From Gimesia fumaroli (GTDB lineage: Bacteria > Planctomycetota > Planctomycetia > Planctomycetales > Planctomycetaceae), in assembly GCF_007754425.1 (NCBI RefSeq), contig NZ_CP037452.1, forward strand, positions 2,244,664-2,308,663: a DNA stretch of 64,000 bases, written 5' to 3'. The position numbers were made by a program, and so were the translations under genes. The notes beneath the pieces were generated by a model. That model was not told where the DNA came from. It searched no databases and saw only the letters and a program-made list of their open reading frames with translations. Shown here piece after piece: positions 38,209 through 47,882 of the stretch; the first letter of the stretch is position 1; the number at the start of each line of letters is the position of its first letter.

Positions 38209-38910
38209 TATTGGTATCTGTCGATGTGAGACTTAGCCTGTCTTAGGTTTGAAAAAGTAGATGCAACGAGATAGATAGGCTCCTCCCTGGATCATCGATG
38301 ATCAGCTTTCGATTGAGCCCAAGGCCGGCAGGACTTCATCACGGTCTGTTTTTCAGGTCCAATTACTCAAATGATGCGGTGGGGATGTATGCTGCTTTTG
38401 GGATCGCCCCAGTTTAGTGCCAGAGTATTGGAGCAATCGATCTCCCGGTTATATCATTTAGTCGTGTTGTGATAATTGCTACGAATCATAATCATTTTGC
38501 TTAGTGCTTGCCGAAGATTACCTGCCTGTACATGAATCTCTAAATGTTTTTGAAGCAAATCTGGACACAGGGTAGGGGGCATGGTTAAATCAGAGTATTC
38601 CGAGCCTGGATTGGTTCCAGGCTCAAATCACATCTGAAATCTCGGACATTGCTGTTTGATCTGGGCCGAAACAGCTTCCGCGCCAAGTTAATTCTGGGCA
38701 CGTTAGCAGTCAGCGGCCGCCTGTCTACCTCGCGGTTTTCTGCTCACACCCGGGTATAAGCAGTGTTACGATGACCAAAGCACGTTTCAGAATCATCAGA
38801 ATCCTGAACTCGTGCCAAGTCCATTGTCGTTTGATGCGGAATCTCTGCATCAGAGATGATCACTGTCTTGGCACAGACTGAAAGGACTCTGCGTTCGCAG
38901 AGTTGATGAG
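38209..38910. other. Long intergenic region upstream of the secreted glycoside hydrolase
   Basis: About 700 bases hold no convincing gene. They should include the promoter and a long leader for the 1594-residue enzyme. The only clear structure is a hairpin at 38886-38903 next to the start codon. No sigma-54 site or tRNA was recognised. Confidence 0.4.
38886..38903 (+). promoter_or_regulatory. Hairpin just before the start codon of the secreted hydrolase
   Basis: ACTCTGC-GTTC-GCAGAGT is a perfect seven-base stem with a four-base loop ending seven bases before the ATG at 38911. It follows AAAGG (38881-38885), the best Shine-Dalgarno match, so it may bring that site closer to the start or hide it. 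A translational control element is possible. Confidence 0.4.
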
Positions 38911-41900
38911 ATGAAACGACTTTATGTTAATCTTCTGCAATGGTTCATGCAGCAGCACATCACACCACGCCGGTCTCGCGCCCAAAAAACACGGCGATTC
39001 GATTCGCTTGAGTCACTTGAAGTGCGAACAATGCTTGCGGCCCATCCACTGGCCGATGCACCCGACATTCAATTCCAGATCGAAGAAGACTGGGGCTCTG
39101 GAAGGACGGCCAGCTTGATTCTGACGAACGACGAAGCAAGTGCCTTTACGGATTGGCAGTTGGAGTTCGATTATAGTGGCGAAATTCAATCACTTTGGAA
39201 TGCCGAGGTGGAGAATCTCGGCGGCGGCCGGTATCGAATTACGCCTCCGAATTGGGATAACACACTTGATGTGGGTGAGTCTTTGTCGGTCGGATTCGTT
39301 GCCGTGGGAAATCATAGCGAACCTTCGGGATTCGCTTTTCTAGGCAGTGGTAGCCCGGGAGATCCGGTTGATCCTGACCCCGATCCGGATCCCGATCCTG
39401 TGGTGGGCGTTCCTAACAAGCCCAGCGTGAGTGTCCTGAAAGACTTCACTGCGGGTGGCTATCATGTGACCCTCAACCTTTATGCAGGGGCACCTGCGGA
39501 GCAGTGGAAATTATACGAGAACGGCGAATTGATCTACGAGTCGTCTTTGTCGGGGAATACGACTCCTCAAACAGATAGCCTGCACATCACGAACAGAGCC
39601 TACGGTATTTTTCGATATCAGGTCGAAGTCAGCAATGCGAGCGGCGTAACACTAAGTGACGAAATCGTCTACGTGGCTGGTGACGCCAGCCTAATCAGCA
39701 TCGAAGAAGTCGACGTGACAGGACAAGCCCTGCAGACGACGATCGACCAGACGACGGTCGAATACACCCTTGCTTCCTCAAGTGAGTCGGCACAGTTTAG
39801 TGTCGTGACCAGTAATTCACGGGTCATCAATGCTGAGATCGTAAATGGTAATACGTTACGAATTACCGGTCTGGAAGCAGGACGGGCATCTTTGCGGATC
39901 ACCGATGCAGAAACTGGCGAAGATCGCTATATCGGGGTGCGCGTCCGCACCGAGGACGCGCAGCTGCCGGGTCTACCCGATTACGTCACCATCGGTTCGG
40001 TGAGCGAAGATACCACCGGCGATCTGGCGTTCTGGCAGGATTTTGACAGCAGCGATCCGCTGACAAACAAATATGTTGACTCTCGGTATATTTATCTGAA
40101 TGGCGGGCCAATCAGCGGCTGGCGCAGTTGGGACCCGGATCGTGTGAGCAGTTATGTTCGCGAAAGCATGAAGCTGGGAATGATTCCGCAGTTCGTTTAC
40201 TACAACATTCCGGATGGCGGGGAAAGCTATACGACCGATCTGGAGCACATCAATAGCCTGTCGTATATGGAAAACTATTTCCGCGACCTGAAATATGCAC
40301 TCGATACGATTCGCACTGAAGCCGGTGACGAGCTGGTGCAGATGATTTTGGAACCTGACTTCATCGGTTACATGATGCAAAATGCCGGCGCTTCAGCCAG
40401 TGCGATTTCAGCGATGACGAGTGCAGCCTATAGCAGCGGCGTGTTACAGCAGGGCGTCGATCCGCAGTTCGATAACTCGGTGACGGGCCTGATTCAGGCG
40501 ATCAATTATACGATCAGCACTTATGCTCCGAATGTGGAATTCGGCTGGCAGTTCAACCTCTGGGCTTCACCTGGTATCGAAACGCCGATCCCCGGTACGG
40601 GAATCGTGCATCTGACGGATACGTTGGGAGTGGAAGCAGGGCGTGCTGCGATTGCCCGCGAAGCGGAATTGATCGCAGAATATTATATGGAGGCAGGAAT
40701 TCTGAGTTACGGTGCCGGGTTTATTTCGCTCGATAAATACGGTCTGGATGCCGGTGCCCAAAATGGAGCAGCAAGTAACCCGGAAGCCAGTACCTGGTTC
40801 TGGAACAACGATCACTGGAATAATTATTTGTTGATTGTTCAGACACTCACGGAAACGACGGACCGTGAAATGGTGCTCTGGCAGATTCCCGTTGGTCATA
40901 TTAATGACAGTCTCGCCACGAATCCGTATGACGAGAATGGCACCTTTGACCCACTGACAAATACGACACGCCAGTATGAGGACTCTGCTCCCACGTTCTT
41001 CCTGGGCGATACCTTTACGGCAAGCGGAGATCGTCTGGATTACTTTTCGACCAATGAATTCGGGGATGATAAGTTGACCGTTTCCGGCAATACCGTCACC
41101 TGGGGGTCGCACATCGAAGAGGCACGGGCCGCCGGTGTCCGGCAGATCCTCTTTGGAGCTGGTGTCGGCATCAGCACGGATTCGATTGGCAGTGAGCCTA
41201 CCGACGATTACTGGTGGATTACCAAGGTGCAGGAGTACTATCAGAATCCGGTTCCATTGGATGTTGTCGTCGATCCTCCTGATGAGGTAGAGCCGGTGGT
41301 AAGCATCAGCGGTGCCACGGTCACTGAAGGGGGCAGTGGATCTGTTCTGGCGACGTTAACGGTTTCGCTTTCTGCACCTGCGACTGAAGCAGTTACAGTC
41401 AACTACCAGACGTCCAATGGAACAGCCACCGCTGGTGATGATTATGAAGCTGCCAGCGGTCAGGTTACGTTCGCCGTTGGTGAAAGTGCAAAGACGATTA
41501 CGGTTCGTGTCTTTGGGGATACACAGGTCGAATCGAATGAGCAGTTTTATGTGACCCTCAGTAGTCCCAGCGGCGCTACTCTGGATGAAAACCTTTCGTC
41601 TGCTGCCAATACGATTCTCAATGACGACGTTGCCAGCGAAACAGACGTAACGGTCACGACACCCTTCGAAACACCTGTCACGATTTCGATTGGTACGTCT
41701 GCAGGAGACCCGGACTTCGCCAGCCATGTGCAGCAGTATGTGAACGGGACTCTATTCCCCAGTCAATACAGCCAGGAGCAACTTGATGCTGTGGTGAGTG
41801 ATTACTATAACCAATGGAAGTCAGACTGGTTGCGTGTCGATCCTGGTGGAAACGGCTATCGGGTGATCATGGACTCGTCAGGACGGACGACATCGGAAGC

Positions 41901-43695
41901 ACAAGGCTACGGGATGCTGATCCTGGCACACCTGGATGGCTATGATCCGAATGCTCAGGCAATCTTTGATGGTCTGTTCCAATATTCGCGGGCGAACCCC
42001 AGTCAGGGGAATCCGGATCTGATGGACTGGGCGCAACCGGATGCCTACGGGAATAACAGTGCCTTTGATGGAGATGCGGATATTGCCTATGCTCTGTTAG
42101 TCGCCGATGCGCAGTGGGGCAGTGATGGCGCGGTCAACTATCGCCAGGAAGCGATTACCATCATCAATGCCATGTACGAATCGACGATTGGACCGGACAG
42201 TCATCTCCCGATGCTGGGGGACTGGGTCAATCCGAATGGCGGTCAGCATAACCAGTGGACTACCCGTACCAGCGACTTTATGTATGGTCACTTCAGAGCG
42301 TTTGAAGCTGCCACTCAGACCGGAGCCTGGGACGAAGTTATTGCTGCCACGCAGAATGTGTCGACGAAACTGCAGCAGCAATCAGGGACAGGGCTGGTGC
42401 CGGACTTTGTGATCGTGGATCCGGTGACCGGCAATGTTTCCCCCGCTCCTTCGGGATTCCTGGAAGTCAACGATCAGCATTACTGGTATAATGCGGGACG
42501 TGTTCCCTGGAGAATTGGCACGGACGCGGTTTTGAGTGGCGATGCCGTTTCGTTGGCGCAGGCACAGATGTTGTCTGAGTTCTTTCAGCAGTCTTCAGGG
42601 GGGAATCCGTCACAGATTCTGGGCGGCTACGCGCTCGATGGAACGCCGTTGAATAACTGGAGCGATCCTTTCTTCCGGGCAGCGGTGGGGGTCTCAGCCA
42701 TGACCGGTTCAGATGCCGCGGATCAGGCCTGGCTTAACTCGGTGTTCGACAGTGTCGCGACGACTCACTCGAATTACTATGCGGATTCGGTCTCCATGCT
42801 GAGCATGCTGGTGATGTCAGGAAACTATATCAGCCCGACGTCTTCGATAGGGGGGAGTGCGACCCTGGAGTCGTTCACTCAGCCCGCTCACGGGCAGGTC
42901 GTTGACAATCAGGACGGCACGCTGACTTACACGCCGGCTGCTGATTTCTCTGGCGATGACAGCTTTACTTATACGACTGTCGCCGAATCCGGTAGCATCA
43001 CCACCACAACGGTGCTTGTCACTGTTGAGCCTTTCGTGGTCATCGTTCCCGAGGTTTCCATCAATGATGTCACTGTGACCGAAGGTGATAGCGGCAGTTC
43101 CCTGGCTGTGTTTACCGTCACGCTGGATCAGCCGGCCACCGAACCGGTGTCAGTGCAATACCATACCCAGGACGGGGCTGCGATTGCTGGTCAAGACTAT
43201 CAGGCTCTCAGCGGTCAACTGGTCTTTCAACCAGGGGAGACGACGAAAACCATTTCGGTGCCGATTCTGGGTGATACTGTGATCGAATCGAATGAGGGCT
43301 TCCAGGTTGTGCTCGATCAGGCAGTCGGTGTCACACTGGCATCGTCTATTGGGTCCGGTACGATTCAGGACAACGATGCGCCGGCTCCCGTGGGGGGCGT
43401 GGACTTTGCTGTCGTGAATGACTGGAGCAGTGGGTTCCAGGGAGCAATCGAGATCAGCAATGAAAGTGACGAAGCCTGGGAAGGGTGGATACTGCAGTTC
43501 ACTTTCGATGGTGACATCACGGATATCTGGAATGCCGAGATTGTGTCTCACGTCGGAAATACCTACGTCATTCGCGGTGCATCATGGAATCGGGACGTCC
43601 CCGCTGGTGGAACGATTTCCTTTGGTTTCATCGCGACTCCGGGCGGTCTGGATGATCCCTTGACGGATTTCATTCTGAATGGGGGGCTCATTTAA
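38911..43695 (+). CDS. Secreted multidomain glycoside hydrolase (CBM2, unassigned catalytic domain, GH8, CBM2)
   Basis: This 1594-residue protein is probably an extracellular cellulase or related beta-glucanase. The N-terminus carries the planctomycetal export motif LESLEVRTMLA (about 32-42). Then come a CBM2-like cellulose-binding domain (about 50-148), an Asp-Pro linker (151-165), two Ig-like domains (about 168-350), and a catalytic-looking domain of unassigned family (about 352-785) with ILEPDFIGYMM (Glu481, Asp483). A Calx-beta module (about 795-905) and a GH8 domain (about 920-1310) follow, the latter with TSEAQGYGM (acid Glu996) and DGDADIAYALL (1053-1063). A cadherin-like segment (1311-1375), a second Calx-beta (1381-1490) and a C-terminal CBM2-like domain (about 1497-1594) complete it. 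The GH8 and CBM2 calls are good; the first catalytic domain's family and specificity are unknown. Confidence 0.88.
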   Translation: MKRLYVNLLQWFMQQHITPRRSRAQKTRRFDSLESLEVRTMLAAHPLADAPDIQFQIEEDWGSGRTASLILTNDEASAFTDWQLEFDYSGEIQSLWNAEVENLGGGRYRITPPNWDNTLDVGESLSVGFVAVGNHSEPSGFAFLGSGSPGDPVDPDPDPDPDPVVGVPNKPSVSVLKDFTAGGYHVTLNLYAGAPAEQWKLYENGELIYESSLSGNTTPQTDSLHITNRAYGIFRYQVEVSNASGVTLSDEIVYVAGDASLISIEEVDVTGQALQTTIDQTTVEYTLASSSESAQFSVVTSNSRVINAEIVNGNTLRITGLEAGRASLRITDAETGEDRYIGVRVRTEDAQLPGLPDYVTIGSVSEDTTGDLAFWQDFDSSDPLTNKYVDSRYIYLNGGPISGWRSWDPDRVSSYVRESMKLGMIPQFVYYNIPDGGESYTTDLEHINSLSYMENYFRDLKYALDTIRTEAGDELVQMILEPDFIGYMMQNAGASASAISAMTSAAYSSGVLQQGVDPQFDNSVTGLIQAINYTISTYAPNVEFGWQFNLWASPGIETPIPGTGIVHLTDTLGVEAGRAAIAREAELIAEYYMEAGILSYGAGFISLDKYGLDAGAQNGAASNPEASTWFWNNDHWNNYLLIVQTLTETTDREMVLWQIPVGHINDSLATNPYDENGTFDPLTNTTRQYEDSAPTFFLGDTFTASGDRLDYFSTNEFGDDKLTVSGNTVTWGSHIEEARAAGVRQILFGAGVGISTDSIGSEPTDDYWWITKVQEYYQNPVPLDVVVDPPDEVEPVVSISGATVTEGGSGSVLATLTVSLSAPATEAVTVNYQTSNGTATAGDDYEAASGQVTFAVGESAKTITVRVFGDTQVESNEQFYVTLSSPSGATLDENLSSAANTILNDDVASETDVTVTTPFETPVTISIGTSAGDPDFASHVQQYVNGTLFPSQYSQEQLDAVVSDYYNQWKSDWLRVDPGGNGYRVIMDSSGRTTSEAQGYGMLILAHLDGYDPNAQAIFDGLFQYSRANPSQGNPDLMDWAQPDAYGNNSAFDGDADIAYALLVADAQWGSDGAVNYRQEAITIINAMYESTIGPDSHLPMLGDWVNPNGGQHNQWTTRTSDFMYGHFRAFEAATQTGAWDEVIAATQNVSTKLQQQSGTGLVPDFVIVDPVTGNVSPAPSGFLEVNDQHYWYNAGRVPWRIGTDAVLSGDAVSLAQAQMLSEFFQQSSGGNPSQILGGYALDGTPLNNWSDPFFRAAVGVSAMTGSDAADQAWLNSVFDSVATTHSNYYADSVSMLSMLVMSGNYISPTSSIGGSATLESFTQPAHGQVVDNQDGTLTYTPAADFSGDDSFTYTTVAESGSITTTTVLVTVEPFVVIVPEVSINDVTVTEGDSGSSLAVFTVTLDQPATEPVSVQYHTQDGAAIAGQDYQALSGQLVFQPGETTKTISVPILGDTVIESNEGFQVVLDQAVGVTLASSIGSGTIQDNDAPAPVGGVDFAVVNDWSSGFQGAIEISNESDEAWEGWILQFTFDGDITDIWNAEIVSHVGNTYVIRGASWNRDVPAGGTISFGFIATPGGLDDPLTDFILNGGLI

Positions 43696-43744
43696 TACCG
43701 AAGGGTATTTTTGATACCCTCAAATACTTACGTTAGCAGAAAGA

Positions 43745-43778
43745 AAACAGGCCTTCGTCAGATGACGAAGGCCTGTTT
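43745..43778. terminator. Bidirectional rho-independent terminator
   Basis: AAACAGGCCTTCGT (43745-43758) is perfectly complementary to ACGAAGGCCTGTTT (43765-43778), with a six-base loop. A-rich sequence flanks the left arm, and T-rich sequence follows the right arm. It lies in the 116-base gap between converging genes and can serve both. Confidence 0.9.
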
Positions 43779-43811
43779 GTTAGATGGTAGTTCACTTTTG
43801 AGGAAGAAATT

Positions 43812-45149
43812 TTAGATGACTTCAGGCAGAGGGAGGTAACCGCTATCCACGAGGTACTGAGGTCGACCGGCGTGATCGGGAAGGGTAATCTGCTGCACGT
43901 CGATCCCCATGTTGTGATAGAGCGTGGCAAACATTTCCTGGAAATGGACCGGGCGATTTTCCGCCTCACCACCCAGCCGGTCTGTGGTTCCGATGACCTG
44001 ACCTGTTTTCATGCCGCCACAGGCGAGTAAGGCATTACAAACGCGTGGCCAGTGATCGCGACCTCCATTTTTGTTGATCATCGGCGTACGTCCAAATTCA
44101 CCCCAGGCGATGACCGTTGTATCTTCCGCCATACCACGTTGGTGCAGATCCTCAATCAGCGCGGTGACGGCCTGGTCGAAATCGGGGAAGTTTTCCTTGG
44201 CAAGTTTGAAATTGCTACCATGCCAGTCCCAGAAGCTGTAACTCAGAGTGACAACGCGGGCTCCGGCTTCGACAAGACGCCGCGCGAGAAGAAATTGCTC
44301 GTTCAGTCGCGGAGCAGCGTCACCCTGTTTTCTTGTTGTTCCTTTGCCGTAGCGTTCGCGAATCGCGGGATCTTCTTTTGAAACATCAAGCGCCTCTACC
44401 AATCGCCCCGAGGTCAGAACACCAAAGGCCTGTTCGTTGAAGGAATCGAGCCCTTGCATCGCACCACTGGCATCGGCATCACGCCTGAATTGATCAAAAC
44501 TACGCAGCAGACTTTTGCGATCCTGCAGGCGATCTAAGGTAATGCCATTGAGCGTCATATCGCCCTTCATTTCGCCATTCGGATTGAAAGGAGTATGCGA
44601 CATTCCCAGAAAGCTGTTTTTCCCAAAGTTATAGGGGGTGTGCTGCATTTTAGGCGAAAGATTCACATAAGCGGGTGAGGTTGCCCGTGGATTGCCTTTT
44701 AAGTGTGACAGAGCAGAACCCAACTCGGGCCAACCGCCGGCTGGCTGGTTTCGGTCACTGTGTCCGGTCATACATTGAAATGAGGCGTGTTGGCCGATCG
44801 AACCGACGAGCGAATTCACAAAAATACATTTATCGGAAATCCGTGCCAGTCTGGGGAGGTGTTCGCAAATGTGAATGTCAGGAACATTGGTTGAGATGGG
44901 ATTGAATTCGCCGCGGATTTCAGTGGGCGCGTCTAACTTAAGATCATACATGTCCTGATGCGGCGGTCCGCCCGGCAGATAGATCATGATGATCGATTTA
45001 TGAGAATTGGCTTTACTTGATTGTTGTTCGGCTTTGAGTAGATTCGGTAAGCTCAGCCCACCCAGACCAAACGCTCCGATTTTAATGAAATTCCGCCGCG
45101 ACACCTGATTGCAGAACTTGTTGGAAGAAGCATCAAAAATGTTAAGCAT
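43812..45149 (-). CDS. DUF1501 family exported protein (unpaired)
   Basis: This protein of about 445 residues starts at the ATG at 45149, which has GGAG six bases upstream; an upstream start at 45182 would add a non-signal-like leader. The TAT-type signal is [23 protein letters not shown]. Motifs are [16 protein letters not shown] (an unusual PPHQDMYD in place of PSHxDMWD), [19 protein letters not shown] and [19 protein letters not shown]. It belongs to the FGRTP/GRDHW subgroup. It converges on the hydrolase gene and shares its terminator; no functional link is implied. Confidence 0.9.
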   Translation of the reverse strand: MLNIFDASSNKFCNQVSRRNFIKIGAFGLGGLSLPNLLKAEQQSSKANSHKSIIMIYLPGGPPHQDMYDLKLDAPTEIRGEFNPISTNVPDIHICEHLPRLARISDKCIFVNSLVGSIGQHASFQCMTGHSDRNQPAGGWPELGSALSHLKGNPRATSPAYVNLSPKMQHTPYNFGKNSFLGMSHTPFNPNGEMKGDMTLNGITLDRLQDRKSLLRSFDQFRRDADASGAMQGLDSFNEQAFGVLTSGRLVEALDVSKEDPAIRERYGKGTTRKQGDAAPRLNEQFLLARRLVEAGARVVTLSYSFWDWHGSNFKLAKENFPDFDQAVTALIEDLHQRGMAEDTTVIAWGEFGRTPMINKNGGRDHWPRVCNALLACGGMKTGQVIGTTDRLGGEAENRPVHFQEMFATLYHNMGIDVQQITLPDHAGRPQYLVDSGYLPLPEVI

Positions 45150-45731
45150 TAACAACTCCAGGGAGGATCTCACAACGTCCAATGACGCTCGATTTGGTGG
45201 GAGATAGATTTTGTGTAGATAGAGATCATTGATTGATATAATTCTACCTCTCGTTTTCTGATTTGTCTACATCGACCATTAAAGACCTGATTTCAGGACT
45301 TGATACAAGGCGGTTCCATTATAGAGGGCTCTAAGTGCTTAAAATGTTATTGGAATCCGGGGCATAATCACACAGCATTGAGTTATCAGAGACACAACCG
45401 CCAGATCTTCAAATTTGCTGCAAGGAAACGAGAAATTTGACGCTTCGTGGTAGTCATAACGATCTCACTAGAAGATTGAGGCTGCTCGCTTGTGAAACGA
45501 ATCATTCAGGGGCGCGTCAGCATAAGAAGACCTGTCAGAACGTTTTTGGGGTCTAGTCTTTGTCTAACAGGAGGTTTTAAAAAATGATGATTTTGTTAGA
45601 AATGATAGAAGCAGGGTAGGGACTGTATGTATATGTTGTCTGTGTGGTTTTAATATTTGGTGTCTGGACATTAACCAATCGAGCGTTAGAATAACCTCAA
45701 CAATCTGTGACTTTCTACCGAAACAGTGGAT
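45150..45731. other. Divergent intergenic region before the metal-efflux cluster
   Basis: About 580 bases lie between the DUF1501 gene and the His-rich protein gene, and the efflux promoter should be here. No metal-regulator gene and no clear operator dyad was recognised in it. Confidence 0.35.
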
Positions 45732-46202
45732 ATGCTAAGAAGAATCCTGTCCCTATTACTGATCCCCTTTGTGTTACTGACCCAGTCAGTCTCATTCGGG
45801 CATTTGCATGCAAGTAACCAGCCTGCAGGGCATGATTTGCGCGTTCATATTCATGTCAGCTCACCTGAGGCTGACGAACAGCATTCGCATTCACATGGGA
45901 CTCACTCTCATAAACATGAGGGGCACTCGCATACGGATCATGACAAGCCTGATTCTTCTCAGGTCGACTTTCCCTTTGACCATGAATCTTCTGCCATCTA
46001 CCTCAACAGTACGGACCTGACATCGAGTTCGCGTTCATTGCTGGGAACAGAACTGGTGTTGTCCTTTCACTGGAATGCGATCGAAGTCGATGCGCTGGCC
46101 TGCTCATTATCGGCGGCTACTCCTGAATTGAGCAGGCAGGATTGCGCACCTCCCGGGGCCGAATCCCCGCTCTTTCTCCGCCATCACGCTTTTCTGAACT
46201 AA
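45732..46202 (+). CDS. Small exported His-rich, probable metal-binding protein
   Basis: This protein of about 156 residues has a signal peptide (ILSLLLIPFVLLTQSVSFG) and then a His-rich stretch with repeated H-S-H and H-x-H units (HSHSHGTHSHKHEGHSHTDH, about 54-73). It is likely to be a periplasmic binder of Zn, Ni, Co or Cu. It opens a metal-efflux cluster and could buffer or pass metal to the pump. No named family was recognised. A GTG at 45726 is an alternative start to the ATG at 45732. Confidence 0.75.
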   Translation: MLRRILSLLLIPFVLLTQSVSFGHLHASNQPAGHDLRVHIHVSSPEADEQHSHSHGTHSHKHEGHSHTDHDKPDSSQVDFPFDHESSAIYLNSTDLTSSSRSLLGTELVLSFHWNAIEVDALACSLSAATPELSRQDCAPPGAESPLFLRHHAFLN

Positions 46203-46433
46203 GCGTGCGCTTTTCTTGCAGGCAGTCTCTGAACTGACATGCTGCTGCCCTGCTGTCTCTATTGGCGTCGAAGAAATTTTTATTGCATGCTGGTACTGAT
46301 TTTCCAGCGAAGCTGCGAATCGTTCATCAAGCTTTGTGTCCATGGGATGGTCAGAATGCGTTTTTTCTGATCACGGCGGAGCTGATGAGTTGGATTTTCA
46401 AAATCCCGATTTTCGGTATTTAAAGGGACCGTT

Positions 46434-47873
46434 ATGAAGGTACTTCTTCAATCGTTGAAGCCTGTTCTGGGAATCACAATCTTTGTTTTGATTGCTGCCA
46501 GTTTTATCTTGCGCGATCACTGGTTGCCGCTACTGGATCCAAATCAGGCTGGTCAATCGAAAAATGTGGGCGCTGCATCGAAAAAAGCAGAGGGCAAAAA
46601 AAGTTCGGATCAGCAAAAGATCGTCCTCTCAGACCAGGCAATTGCCAATCTGGAGTTGAAAGTGAAATCAATTTTTCCCGAGACCTATTGGAAAACGCTC
46701 CAGGTCCCGGGAATGATCGTGGATCGTCCAGGACGCAGTGACCAGAGTGTGATTTCACCCGTCAATGGGGTCGTAGAGAAAATGAACTACTTTCCGGGCG
46801 ATACGGTTCGACCGGGTGATGTGCTCTACACGATTCGTATTCTCAGTGAAACTTTGCTGCAGACTCAGACCAATCTGTTCAAAGATACCCAGAATCTCGT
46901 GCTGGCGGAGAGAAAGAGAAAACGCCTGGAATCCTCCAGGGGCGCGATTCCTGAATCCCGGATCATCGAGGCGGCCAATGATATTACCCGCTTGAAGGTG
47001 GCCATCAAGGGCTACCAGCAGGAACTGCGCAGTCGGGGGTTCAGCCAGCAGCAGTTGCAGGAAATTGCCAGCGGTAATTTTATTCAGGATCTGGATATCC
47101 TGGTTCCCGATCGCATGTCAAAATCCAAGCCACTGGATGCGTCCGTTGTCATGAAAACATCAGGTAAAGAAGTCAAACTGAAAACACCTCCTACATTCGA
47201 GGTCCAGGAATGTGAGGTCGATCTGGGACAGCAGGTGAAAACGGGGCAGACGTTGTGCCTGCTGGCAAACCATCGTCTGCTGGCGATTGAAGGACGCGCC
47301 TTTCGGAACGAAACACAACTGCTGGAGCGCAACGTGAGAGAGGGCTGGCCGGTCGAAGTCGATTTTCAGGAACACGCAGCGAGTGACTGGCCCGCTCACA
47401 ATCAGGTTTTTCTGATTCACAAGCTGATGAATGTCATCGATCCCGTGAACCGTACTTTCGCCTTTCGTCTGCCATTGGAAAATCAGTCCCGTCTTTTAAA
47501 GCAGAATGGACAGATTCAGGTACTCTGGCGTTTTCGTCCCGGCCAGAAAGTGCGGCTGTTGATCCGGGTGGAAAAACTGGACAACGTGTTCGTGCTTCCG
47601 GCTGATGCCGTTGCCCGTGAAGGTGCGGAGGCTTACGTCTTCATCCAGAATGTGAATACCTTCTACCGTAAACCGGTGCGTGTCCTGGAGCGGGATCGGC
47701 GTCATACGGTTATTGCCAACGATGGCTCGCTCACGCCCGGTTCATTTGTGGTCCAGGGATCTGCCGAACAATTGAACCGCATGCTGAAGTCGTCTTCCGG
47801 GGATGATTTGCCAGAAGGCTACCACATTCATGCAGACGGCAGTCTCCACAAAAACGAAGATGAAGGGAAATAG
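46434..47873 (+). CDS. RND efflux periplasmic adaptor (HlyD/CusB-like membrane fusion protein)
   Basis: This 479-residue adaptor has an N-terminal membrane anchor (LGITIFVLIAASFILRD), a barrel-sandwich (lipoyl-like) half motif around VISPVNGVVEKMNYFPGDTV, a helical hairpin (about 140-205), a second sandwich half with CEVDLGQQVKTGQTLCLL, and beta-barrel and proximal domains to the end. Such proteins join the inner-membrane RND pump to the outer-membrane channel. GGGA precedes the ATG. The pump gene starts nine bases after the stop. The last residues (EGYHIHADGSLHKNED) include two His that could bind metal. No outer-membrane channel gene (TolC/CusC-like) is present in this cluster. Confidence 0.9.
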   Translation: MKVLLQSLKPVLGITIFVLIAASFILRDHWLPLLDPNQAGQSKNVGAASKKAEGKKSSDQQKIVLSDQAIANLELKVKSIFPETYWKTLQVPGMIVDRPGRSDQSVISPVNGVVEKMNYFPGDTVRPGDVLYTIRILSETLLQTQTNLFKDTQNLVLAERKRKRLESSRGAIPESRIIEAANDITRLKVAIKGYQQELRSRGFSQQQLQEIASGNFIQDLDILVPDRMSKSKPLDASVVMKTSGKEVKLKTPPTFEVQECEVDLGQQVKTGQTLCLLANHRLLAIEGRAFRNETQLLERNVREGWPVEVDFQEHAASDWPAHNQVFLIHKLMNVIDPVNRTFAFRLPLENQSRLLKQNGQIQVLWRFRPGQKVRLLIRVEKLDNVFVLPADAVAREGAEAYVFIQNVNTFYRKPVRVLERDRRHTVIANDGSLTPGSFVVQGSAEQLNRMLKSSSGDDLPEGYHIHADGSLHKNEDEGK

Positions 47874-47882
47874 GGGAACGCT

